From: Hysterangium stoloniferum
Lineage: Eukaryota > Basidiomycota > Agaricomycetes > Hysterangiales > Hysterangiaceae
Length of the DNA stretch: 64,000 bases
Direction of reading: 5' to 3'
NCBI GenBank assembly: GCA_015178975.1
Contig: WHVD01000047.1
Coordinates: 124,001 to 188,000, forward strand
Below are positions 38,705-48,629 of this stretch, in pieces (position 1 is the first letter of the stretch; each line of letters starts with the position of its first letter). The notes below the pieces were generated by a model. That model ran no database searches. It was not told where the DNA came from and was given only the letters and a program-made list of their open reading frames with translations. A program made the translations under genes and the position numbers.

Positions 38705-39050
38705 ATGCTGCGTAGAAAATAGCCTTCAAGGGACGTCATGTATTGATATTATTGTTGTTCATATGTAATGGTTTGAGTGTGGGTACAGTATATTATTTAC
38801 TCGACTATCAAATAATAAACCAGGATTAGTACTCCGATTCGAGCCGGCCTGTTCGAAGGTTCTTCAAGCTCAAGGCTCATGCTATTAATCGCATCGCCTC
38901 TTACAAATAAATATTGGAACAAGTGTCCCTCCGATACTTACTAAACATCCGAAGTGGTTTCATATCACTTATTAATGCATCAATTGCAACGTTATGGCGT
39001 GATGCCTATGCGAAGCAAGTAGTAGCTGACACAATTCGTGCATCCGAAAA

Positions 39051-39060
39051 CTATATAAAG
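39051..39060 (+). promoter_or_regulatory. TATA box of oxygenase copy B
   Basis: CTATATAAAG stands about 45-50 bp upstream of the start codon at 39104. The aligned positions are CATATAAATT in copy A (near 37920) and CTATATGAAG in copy C (near 42260), each after a GAAAA block. The core promoter is therefore conserved in all three copies, with the cleanest TATA in the intact one. Confidence 0.6.
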
Positions 39061-39103
39061 TATCGTCTGTCATTCCCATTCCAACGCCAGTAACTACTAA
39101 AAC

Positions 39104-40176
39104 ATGTCACCTGATACTGTTTACACCACTCTACAATACTCTCAACTACCTCTAGATGGCTCAAAACCATGCATGTATATCGACCATGATTTAGCCGTGG
39201 CAAACGGCAAGCCCCGCACAAACTTCGAGAGTGATTCTCGCGAAATGGAGGTAGAGAATGTGAGAGGGCAGGAACACGCCTTCAGTACAGATAATTCCGG
39301 TTTCCAGTTCATTAAACACACTTCCGCCCATTTGAAGTTTACCGACAACGAAGAGATCAAGAGAGAATACTACCCCGAAAGCATCGAATTGTTGAAAAAA
39401 GTTACCGGAGCGAATAGGGTCATCTTATTTGATCACAGTGCGTTTATCAACTCTGTTCTAGCTTTTATTCTATTAAATATGTCTCTCAGCTATTCGAAGG
39501 CACCGTCCAGGACAAGAAGATAATTCCGAGGATACACGCCAGCCGGTAAGTGTCGCTGAATTTACCACGAAGGAAATCGGAACCTAACGTCCAATAGGTG
39601 CGTCGAGTACACGTAGATCAGACTCCCGAGTCTGCAACCCGCCGCGTGCATATGCACGCGCCATCCGAGATCGCACCAGAACTTCTCAAGCACCGATTCC
39701 AAATTATCAACCTCTGGCGACCAATTACGCACCCCGCCACCGATTTCCCGCTCGCCCTGTGTGATTTCCGATCCATTAACTGGGAAACTGACCTAGTCCG
39801 GACCACGTTGAAATTTCGTGATCGTGACGGTGAGACGTTCAGCGTCAAGTACAATCCCGCGCACAAGTGGAAATATCTCCGAGGGATGACCTTGGATGAA
39901 GCGGTCTTGATAAAGTGGTAAATAATTCCCCCTGAGATGTCCTGATCGGTCAAATTCTTTGTCTGATTAACACTATTAGCTTCGACTCCAAGACGGACGG
40001 AAGCGTCGCGATTCTTACCCCGCACACGGGCTTTATTGATCCCACAACACCCAAAGATGCCCCTCTGCGAGAAAGTATTGAGCTGAGGGCTCTTGTCTTG
40101 TGAGTGGCGATCGCGAGTCTTGGAAAGAAACCCACTCATCTATCACAGCTACGATGATCTCCCGGTGGATGCTTGA
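39104..40176 (+). CDS. AsaB/CmcJ-like Fe(II)/2-oxoglutarate-type hydroxylase or desaturase, copy B, intact
   Basis: Five exons (39104-39437, 39490-39545, 39598-39917, 39980-40099, 40149-40176) give 285 aa. The N-terminal region has KFTDNEEIKREYYPESIEL. Exon 3 carries VRRVHVDQTPESA, whose His-x-Asp is the likely metal motif, then LLKHRFQIINLWRPI and PLALCDFRSINWETDL. Exon 4 has LTPHTGFID, a candidate for the distal His, and RESIELRALVFYD. The family (AsaB of aspergillic acid biosynthesis, CmcJ-like) acts on small-molecule substrates in secondary metabolism and detoxification. No biosynthetic cluster surrounds it, so the substrate is unknown. It is the only undamaged copy of three, has a TATA box, and ends DDLPVDA. 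Confidence 0.9.
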
Positions 40177-40339
40177 GCTCCCCGCATAACGCAGCCTACA
40201 AAATAGCCTTCACAAGACCGTGATGTTATTGTCGATCATATGACATATGTAACAGTTTGAATGCCAGCATAGTACACTATTTATTCGACTATTACAGTAG
40301 CGAAATTTAATGAAATACCTCACTGCACGTTGAAATGGG

Positions 40340-41040
40340 GTATCAACAGTTTGAGCCCATCCACTTGATGTTCCTGGAATTGTCGAAAAATCCGCTTAGC
40401 CATTCCGAGGAACCCCCATCCTCCTTTTCTTCAATAGAAGATCGTAAGGACGTTTCGGGGGAATGTACGCAATGTCTCGATCCCACGAGTCGGGGGGTCA
40501 CACTCATTGGCAGGGCGGCGCCTTTATATTCTGGGAAGTACGATAGCCATTGCAATATATGCGTCGCACTTCCGGCGGTGAGCACCATTTTTGTGCATAA
40601 TCTGAGTGCCAACAAGTTGGAGATTGGACGTGTACATGCCCCAGGACCCTGTTCAACGCTGGTGCACCAGTAAGAATGATAGGTTGACCCTGAACTCGTT
40701 GTCCAAGCGGACGAAGTAGGCGCCAATACCGACAGATCTAGCCGTTACTAAAGTGATTGCGAATATATCGTCATATGCTCGCGAAGTCTCTCTAGCAATG
40801 AGGCCTGAGCCTGTAAGGCATTCAAAATCTAGACCGTCTTGCAGACCGATAATGTCGGTTCTCCTTGCCGTTTCTCACCATCCACCTCAATTTCTTTTCG
40901 TTCAAAGAATAAGTCCAATTCCGGAGCATTCAGTGTCCTTGCGGTAAGAATCGTCCTATGGCGCCTGGGCCTGCCAGACCAGTTCGTACGCCCCTAATGA
41001 CATAGCGAATGAATCTCTGTTCGGCAGCCGTTGCGGCGCG
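40340..41040 (-). pseudogene. Acetyl-CoA carboxylase (ACC1) carboxyltransferase fragment
   Basis: Read on the minus strand in shifting frames, this is a piece of the ACC carboxyltransferase domain. From 5' to 3': TLNAPELDLFFERKEIEVDG (about 40960-40890), GLQDGLDFECLTGSGLIA, ETSRAYDDIFAITLVTARSV, GIGAYFVRL, and after a frameshift QPIILTGAPALN-like and YTSNLQL-like sequence. Then come MHKNG, ILQWLSYFPEYKGA, DRDIAYIPPKRPYD and EWLSGFFD. The frame changes at least four times, so it cannot encode an enzyme. A complete ACC is over 2,000 residues, so only about 200 codons are here. It sits between oxygenase copies B and C in opposite orientation, so it arrived with, or after, the duplication. The left boundary near 41040 is uncertain. 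Confidence 0.85.
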
Positions 41041-42309
41041 AACCTAAGAAGTTGCCAGCTGTCGTTTCACAATGACCTTCATCATCTCAAGTGTACCGTC
41101 TGAACATCGCGGCAGCCAACGAGTGCAGCCAAAGTGCGGCTGGCTAGGCATTAGTGGGTTGGTCGTATTAGAGTAAACTGCAAGCCTGGGGAGCAAGTTG
41201 AATGACTCTCTATGTAGGGCAGAGAATGCGACTTAGATAGAGCGGTGTAGAGATAAACCGATGCTATAACTAGGCTTCCAGTTGAGGTTTCTACTCCTCA
41301 ACTGGGGCTAACTATATACTATATTACATGGTTAGTGCATGGGTCTGTGCTCACAAGGAACTCGGAACTCCGTCACTAAACTAATAATACTATCACGGAA
41401 GTCCATGAACCGGCGATAACCTAAGCAGTCACAATACAAGGTATGAGGTCATACTAATAGATGATACCTCATATTCCAACAGGTCGTAAGCACTGATGTG
41501 TATTTGGAAGTTACATAGCTGTCAGAAAGGAATTTAATAATGCTGAGAAATATGACATACATTTTACAGTAGAGCGTTTTTGTGAGCTTCTTGATGTATC
41601 TTCCACTCTCAGAAACTCACAAGATACTTGACGAAAACACACTGGAAAAAGTGCGCGGAGAGCGCTGCTGTGGAGCCCCACCTTGTTTTGTTCAGCGGCG
41701 TCGGGTTAGAGCTTTCTACTGAAAACCAGCTAGGAGAATTCATGGGGTCTTAGGTAATCTTGTAATCAGAAAGATACTCATCATGGCTCCTAGTGGTGAC
41801 GAGGAAGGCCTAAAATAATTGATCCTAGAGCGGTAGATTCAAGAGTTATACTCCATCTAAATAACGCTGATAATACCATTATTTGGCAATGAGCAAAGGA
41901 AACACTTCCAATATCTCCGAAATCATCAGAGCAAGCTGCTGCGCTATGTGATCATGGCCTTGAAGTTCCTGCTGCTAAGTACTGTAATTCGAGCCGGCCT
42001 GACGCATTGGCTCGATGGCTCTCCTAGGCTCGTGCCATTAAAATCAATCACATCGCTTCTTATGAATAAATATCGGAACAAGTGGCCTCCAAGCCCCAAT
42101 GCTTAGAAATCTTCAACTACTAAACATAGGTGGATCGAAGCTTACCGTTTCATTACTCAGAATCGACTTTTATGCGGTGACATTGCAAAATAGTTCTCCG
42201 GCGGGGGAAGCGTCTCGAATCAGCCGAAACGCTTCGTATTCTCCCTCTAGTCTGAAAACTATATGAAGAGTCGTCTTTCAATCCAACCCCAGTCAGTGAC
42301 CACTAAGAC
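41041..42309. other. Spacer with duplicated segments upstream of copy C
   Basis: 1.3 kb with no intact gene. Its second half has two duplicated parts. About 41700-41830 resembles about 43690-43820 (shared words include tcatcatcggctcctag-type and gcctaaaata). About 41985-42130 resembles about 38830-38960 (gattcgagccggcct, then gaataaatatcgg-type). The oxygenase duplications therefore included several hundred bases of flank. Confidence 0.6.
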
Positions 42310-43319
42310 ATGTCAACTACTACCGTTTCCACCACTTTACAATACTCTCTATTACCCTCAGATGGTTCAAAACCATACTACGATGTATCAGGCGGGAAGC
42401 CCCGCACAAACTTCGAGAGTGATTCTCGCGAAATGGAGGTAGAGAATGTGAGAGGGCAGGAACACGCCTTCAGTACAGATAATTCCGGTTTCCAGTTCAT
42501 CAAACACACTTCCGCCCATTTCAAGTTTACCGACAACGAAGAGATCAAGAGAGAATACTACCCCGAAAGCATCGAATTGTTGAAGAAACTTACCGGAGCG
42601 AATAGGGTCATCGTATTTGATCACAGTGCGTTCATCAACTCTGTTCTAGCTTTTATTCTATTAAATATGTCCCTTAGCTATTCGCAGGCACCGTCCAGGA
42701 CAAGAAGATAATTCCAAGGATACACGCCAACCGGTAAGTGTCGCTGAATTTACCACGAAGGAAATCGGAACCTAACATCCGATAGGTGCGTCGAGTACAC
42801 GTAGATCAGACTCCCGACTCTGCAGCCCTCCGCGTGCACATGCACGCGCCACCCGAGATTGCCCCAGAACTTCTCAAGCACCGATTCCAAATTATCAACC
42901 TCTGGCGACCAATTACGCACCCCGCCACCGATTTCCCGCTCGCCCTGTGTGATTTCCGATCCATTAACTGGGAAACTGACCTAGTCCCGACCACGTTGAA
43001 ACTTCGCGATCGTGAGACGTTCAGCGTCAAGTACAACCCCGCGCACAAGTGGAAATATCTCCGAGGGATGTCCTGATCGGCTAATTTTATTTTTCTGGCT
43101 GACACTATTAGCTTTGACTCCAAGATGGATGGGAGCGTCGCGATTCTTACCCCGCACACCGCCTTTGTTGATCCCACGACACCCAAGGATGCCCCTCTGC
43201 GAGAGAGCATTGAGTTGAGGGCTCTTGTCTTGTGAGTGGCGATCGCGAGTCTTGGAAAATTCCTTAAGAAAATTATTCATATGTATTACAGCTACGACGG
43301 TCTTACGGTGGATGCTTGA
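42310..43319 (+). pseudogene. AsaB/CmcJ-like oxygenase, copy C, lost splice donor
   Basis: Very close to copy B in exons 1 to 3, including the HVDQTP motif. Relative to B it lacks 51 bp after 43070 (11 codons' worth of exon 3 end, its GT donor, and the start of intron 3) and, about 60 bp earlier, 6 bp in frame. As read, translation stops at 43076, right after LRGM-S, so the distal His (LTPHTAFVD) and Arg would be lost. However, the deletion creates a GT at 43070-43071. If it serves as donor with the old acceptor, exon 4 joins in frame (intron 42 nt) and only about 11 residues are lost. Exons 4 and 5 are intact to 43319. It is called a pseudogene with that reservation. Confidence 0.7.
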
Positions 43320-44463
43320 ATTCGAATCCCCATGTGCAATGTAGAAGATCAGAACATTGTCATGTATTAATGCTATCGTTCTTCACTTGGCATATGTAAT
43401 AGTTCGCAGTTATTTATTCAACTACTGGTCGAGGTCCGGATGAACTTACTACGACCCTGATGCTCCTTCGCCAAAACCCTGGTTCTGCCAAACGTGTTCC
43501 TAAATCAATCTGTTGGTCAGTCCAATGCTGATGCTTATGCCGTCCATACCCCCGTTTGTGCCCGTGCGGGTGCATCACACCTCGCATTATTGTGCCATAA
43601 TTCAGATTGGAGCATCAGCTTAGAAGCTGGTAGACGTTCGGCAGATCCAATGCTGCAGTTGATGAAAATTAATTGTCTTCAGGGGCAGCCTTCCCACCGG
43701 AAAACGACTCCTTATATTCACGGGGTCACATGTAATCCGTGGTCAGCGAGGACATTCATCATCGGCTCCTAGGGATGACGAAGGGGGCCTAAAATAAACA
43801 TGAATCCCAGAGCGGTAGCTGCAAGCCCTGCTGCATACTATGAATATCGTATCTAGGAAACTGCCTACTGAAGCTCAAGTGTTAAATGGCCTGATTTGAG
43901 ATAAACGCTGGATAATGCGTCCACACATAGCGTCTGTCTATCCCTCGAGGAAGATCCACGTGTCGTTTAATGGCGCAGGCAAATCACAACCGCAAGATGT
44001 AACCGATATCTCAATTACACACTATGCGCCTCCCCCAAGGAACTATGACATTCTCACCGTATGCGCATAAAGGTGAGCAAAAGTAGGGAAGGAGAACTTA
44101 AATTGTGATCCTACCCCCATCCACCATTCAGGGAATACCACATCCCTTTTCGTGCAGCTACCCAGACAAAACAGGGAAATTACTTTAACAGAACGGCACA
44201 CCGTTAACAAGTTCATATCTATAAAGTATTCACTGCATGTGGGAAGATCTAGACGCAAAAACATGATACTTACAGAGTGTTGGTATCAAAGGTTTCCGGG
44301 TGTCTCGAACCATCAAATAGTCCCCATTAGTGCGGATATAGTAAAACATTCGACGCACATAAATACTACACACCCCCATGTCCATATAGTGTCAACCCCT
44401 TGAAGGTACAAATGGGAACAAAAGGGAAAGACTATAGACTAGTGGAAAAGCATATGTTCCTTT
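43320..44463. other. Spacer downstream of the oxygenase array
   Basis: 1.1 kb. Holds the second copy of the duplicated flank (about 43690-43820). The rest, including the ORF at 43494-43772, shows no recognisable coding sequence. Confidence 0.5.
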
Positions 44464-45947
44464 TCAATCCACGACGACGCCACGACCTACACTGCTCCCG
44501 CTCGCGGCAGACACGGCATACTCACAGTTTTGTGGGTTCCAGCCTTCTGCCCAGCTTCTAGTCTGGCGGCGAATGCGGGATGACCCAGAAGAAAGGGGAT
44601 ATGCTGAATCGGGAGGAAGCGAGGGTGAACGGAGAGAAGGGTTACTACATAAGAAAATATCTTTAGTAAGCGTGATATAGTGTGGTGACGGAGGAATACG
44701 TACTTTGCTCGAAGCGTTGGGCCTAACGCAAGGTTCGCAAAGGTAGAAGGGAACAGGGGGTTCCCTGGCCCCCTTTCTGCGACTGCATTGTAAGGTAAGT
44801 GAGAAGGGGAAAACGAATCCGAAGCAGGGGTCGAAGGTGATGAGAAACGACGAGCGGTAGGTGGAACAGGATAGTTGACAATGCGTAATCCATGAACAGC
44901 TGGTGAGGCAGGCCCCCCATTATCAGACTCGGGTGCATCCTCTGAAATGTCTTCCATGCGGCTCGCGAGCTGACGAATGAGGGAAGGTGACTCGCGGCCG
45001 AAATAGGAATTAACGGGAGATCGACAGACTGAGGGAGACCTTGCAGGGGAAGCGACAATGGCCTCGACCCAGGCATCTTCAAAAGTATCATCCACATCCA
45101 AGGCTGATGTGTCCTCACCATCCGGGTTTTCAGGTCCTACAATATCTTCATACTCCCCATCAAGATCCGGCGGGACCCCTAAAGCCGCCTTCACCCTCTC
45201 CCAAATCAGCTCTGAACGGCCAGCTATACACATTTTTGCTTGTTGAACCCACGTGATATCATCAGCTTCATCTCGCGTTGTCGTGGTCAACCAATGTTCT
45301 AGTTGGGCATAGGACCAAGAGGTAGGGTCGCTCACTTCCCCAGGGGTATCACCGTTAGGAAATGTTTGGGCAAGAAGTAGAAAGAGTTTGCGCGTTCCGG
45401 GCGTAGATAATAGCTCCTGGATTTCACTTGGACGATCGATGAAGGGTAAATGGTGCATCTCCGGCAAAGGAGTGAAGTTCGCCGGTGAAAGAAGGGTATT
45501 TCCGCTTGGCGTCGAGGGTTGTGATTGAGGATGCGTACACTGCTGGGCTAGCTCGTAAACCTGCATGGGCGTCAAGGTGCTGTCTGGCCTCGTGTGGGAC
45601 GCAAAAGAGCTCCTGCGTGAAGGTGAAGTTCCTCCGCGCTCATTGCGAACTGGGGAAGAAGGTCGCGCAAACGCAGACCCTGCGAATGATATCCGGGTAG
45701 GATTGCCATTCCCTGAAGGGGCTCTGATGTGATCACGTAGGGATTTTCGCCGATGGGCCTTGTCGTCAAGTTCTTGAGCGACATTAGATGGTGCTTTGAG
45801 AATGTGCAAGGTGCTAGCTACACCCCTCTCTGTCTCTGGAAGCGTGCCCCACGGGTCCGCAGCAGTGACAGAGCCTCTACGTCGACAAGACAAGCGTCGT
45901 GGGTTGCCGGGGTGGGCCAATAACAGAGGAGAGGATGGCGCGGACAT
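44464..45947 (-). CDS. Conserved proline/serine-rich protein of unknown function
   Basis: Two exons (44704-45947 and 44464-44644) give 474 aa. The N-terminal half is Ser/Pro/Arg-rich. There are short conserved-looking stretches: TLTPMQVYELAQQC, ALPEMHHLPFI-like, LLSTPGTRKLFLLLAQTFP, SYAQLEHWLTT and WERVKAALGVPP; the two LFLLLAQ/AQLEHWL helices look like a folded module. The intron near the end, GTACGT...TATGTAG, is needed to reach the tail SWAEGWNPQNCEYAV. I know no family name; it resembles proteins found widely across Agaricomycetes that carry no assigned domain. An in-frame Met at 46001 would add 18 residues, but the Met at 45947 (MSAPSSPLLLAHP) looks more natural. Confidence 0.8.
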
Positions 45948-46326
45948 TTGGTGGGTAGAGGAAGAAGGATGGCATAGAAGTGGGAAGAACTTATATGCCA
46001 AGCCTCGTGCAAGGGGTCGTCATAATCGAGTGTTTCACAGGAGCTTCAGATTACTTAAGGGCTTCCAGACTGTATTGGAAAGTCACGTTACTCTAGTCAT
46101 GGGATATTTTCGGCAGTTAAATGAAGGTATTTCGTGACGGCGGTCCGCATCAATAATGAGTAGGAAGTCCCTTGGGATCAAAGAACGGAACTTGAGTCAG
46201 TAACCCAAAATTACACCTATTTCGGGTACCAACGGCGGAGTCTCAAATTTACCTCCAATCACAAGCCGTGGGAAAGGCTGATATAATCTCCAGAGCTTGT
46301 CGGTAATTTTGCCAGCACAACTTACC
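45948..46326. promoter_or_regulatory. Divergent promoter region
   Basis: 379 bp between the starts of the Pro/Ser-rich gene (minus) and the Sec72-like gene (plus). Must hold both promoters. No distinct motif was found. Confidence 0.5.
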
Positions 46327-47214
46327 ATGGCGGAGGAACATAACCATAGTCACTCAGGACCACATGCTCATACGCATACACATGGACCACAACCTCAGCA
46401 AACTATGAACCCTCCAGCCCCAGATCCCCTTTTGGTAGCTGCTCTAGATGCTCGTTTCCGGGAGGTTCCTCTCAAGCTCGTACCATCTGCTGATGGCAAG
46501 GCCCCCGTTCAAATTGCTCCTGCGACTGGAAATTTGACGGACGATTTTAGCGTCCTAAATGCACTTTTATCCCAAATGGCCACCGTACTCCCTTCAAACC
46601 ACGTTGTCCCCCCACCAATTGATCCAGCCACGGTAATGCAAAATCCCCGTTCAGCCGCAGTAGTCAAAGCGAAAGACGAGGGAAATGTGTGTATCATCTG
46701 GCGTTATAGTTCTTATAACCAGTAATAAAAAAAGCTGTTGTTCGCAGAAGCTATATGCTGCACAGAAGTACGCACAAGCCATCCAAATGTATACCACCGC
46801 TGCGGATATCACAATGTCACGTCCTCCCTGGGAATCCTCCAACCTGATCAAGGAAGAACTTGCCATGGTCCTGTCTAACCGATCCGCTGCTCACGCAATT
46901 TCTGGCGAATGGGCGGCTGCATTAGTCGATGCCGATGCTGTCGTGCAAATAAAGCGGCCATGGAGCAAGGGACACTTCCGCAAAGCCAAGGCCCTTCAGG
47001 GGCTTGGTGAATACGAGGACGCAAAGGTGGCATTGTCGTTGGGCCTATCGTTCGAGCCGAGTAATACAGTAGGAATTTCGATGACCCGCATATAGTTGGC
47101 CTGTACTGACTATATTTTCAAATCAAGGAAATGCTACAATTTCTCGCAGAGCTTGAGGAGCAAATTAGAGAACAGGCCTCTCAGAAGGCTGCCCAGCGTG
47201 CTCGAAAAGATTAG
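46327..47214 (+). CDS. SEC72: Sec72-like translocation TPR protein
   Basis: Three exons (46327-46686, 46748-47068, 47128-47214) give 255 aa. A His-rich lead (HNHSHSGPHAHTHTHG) precedes a conserved stretch with LLVAALDARFREVPL. A TPR domain covers about residues 110-230: VKAKDEGNKLYAAQKYAQAIQMY, LSNRSAAHAISGEWAAALVDA, WSKGHFRKAKALQGLGEYEDA. A short basic coiled tail ends AQRARKD. In yeast, Sec72 belongs to the Sec62/63 complex that drives post-translational import into the ER and binds Hsp70 through its TPRs. That role is inferred from the architecture. The intron after NVC... is needed to put KLYAAQKYA in frame. Confidence 0.85.
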
Positions 47215-47901
47215 TCCGGACTATTTTCTCTCGAGTGTATCGTACATTCTCCGTATTCTTTTATTTATACTCGGTTTGTTGTTTGCTACGGCTGCGACGA
47301 GTCGTCATTAGGAATGTGAACACTGAAGGCTGACTTTCTTTCAGTAAGGCATAATGTTCAGGTGTCGCATAGTCCATAACCTCACGGAACTATCTTCAAC
47401 TGGCGGTGTCCTGGTATATTTTTGCAACCCAACGGAAGATTTGTCGTCTGCGATCATTTAGCCTCTAGCGATTCCTTCAGAATATCTGTATATCATCCTG
47501 GAAATTTCCGAAGAGACACGTTATTTTCCAGTTCACTGAATGGGTACCGACCGGGATATGTGTTTCAATAAATAAATAGACATTACAGACGACCCGAAAT
47601 AATATTGTATATCCTTTCACGAGCAAGTTCTAACTTCCTTTGGATCTCCTGTATGCACCTTCACCAAATGTGTTCTTTAATCCTGTGGACTGCACATCTT
47701 ATGTCGGAAAAAAAGGCGCTCGTTCAACCTTGTTGAACGTCAGGTTACACAACTCCCAACGAAGAAAAATTTTAGGAATTCTACTGGGAATTCGTATCCA
47801 GATTACATTTAGAGGCCTTCTTTCATCAAAGTTTCAAGCCCGGAATTGCTGGGCCTGTAGTATCATTGGATGTGTATATCCATTCTCTTTCTTCAATGAC
47901 C
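47215..47901. other. Spacer containing one copy of a 24-bp repeat
   Basis: 687 bp with no gene. It contains CCTTGTTGAACGTCAGGTTACACA in one stretch at 47728-47751 (given here as its 5' end and 3' end); the same 24 bp occur at 55463-55486. The left arm of the inverted repeat begins right after. Confidence 0.55.
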
Positions 47902-48496
47902 CGTCGGGTAGAACAATAAAGTATTGATCAGCTTTGTGCTGTAAGTAAATAGGATTCCCTATTGATAAATAACATTTATTATTTCTTAGAGCTTAAAACC
48001 CAACAGACAATCTATGCACACATGTTCCATGACTTGTATTAGTATATAACTTGAAAACTGCAACCGTGCGATCAGTAAGCGAGTACACAACCAGTGATTA
48101 ACTTGCATCGACTCTCTCAACCATCGATATTTTGTTTTTGTTTTCTCTGCGAGTATCTCTGTGGCGTGTTGAACGTTGATTATAAAAACAATCGACATGA
48201 TGTATACCAGGAGATGCGTCCTCAGCCAGCCCTTGTTTTAACCTAAGCGAGCGCGCCACCGCCTACGAGATGTTGTTTACTATGTTGACTGCACTGGACA
48301 ATACTCATAGTGCTTAAGCTGAATGACGTCTCATTGTCAACAATTGAACACTAGACATGAGATAAATCCCATTGTTTAACGGCTAGTAGCTAGCAACTAA
48401 AAGACTCCAATAAACCTCGCTCATTGTTCTAAAGAGATAGACGCCTGTCATAGACCAAGCTTCTCTTGCATGAGATTTTACTCAATTGATTATGAT
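47902..48496 (+). repeat. Left arm of an inverted repeat of about 0.6 kb
   Basis: Begins CGTCGGGTAGAACAATAAAG and ends near TCAATTGATTATGAT. Its reverse complement aligns with 53168-53778 over the whole length, with scattered substitutions and small indels (roughly 90% identity by eye). Confidence 0.85.
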
Positions 48497-48629
48497 AGCT
48501 TTCCCCCACAGTGGACCAACACCGCCAAACAAACAATGAGTTGCAAGTTTAGTTTAAGACGCCACATACCATCGTCTACTATATCCCCCCTCCTCGACCA
48601 GACTCACTCCAGCAAGATACCCAGACCAA

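Noticed and set aside
42310-43076. Copy C as a plain functional oxygenase gene
   Set aside because: Against copy B it lacks the exon 3 donor and reads into a stop before the distal His region; only an untested new donor could rescue it.
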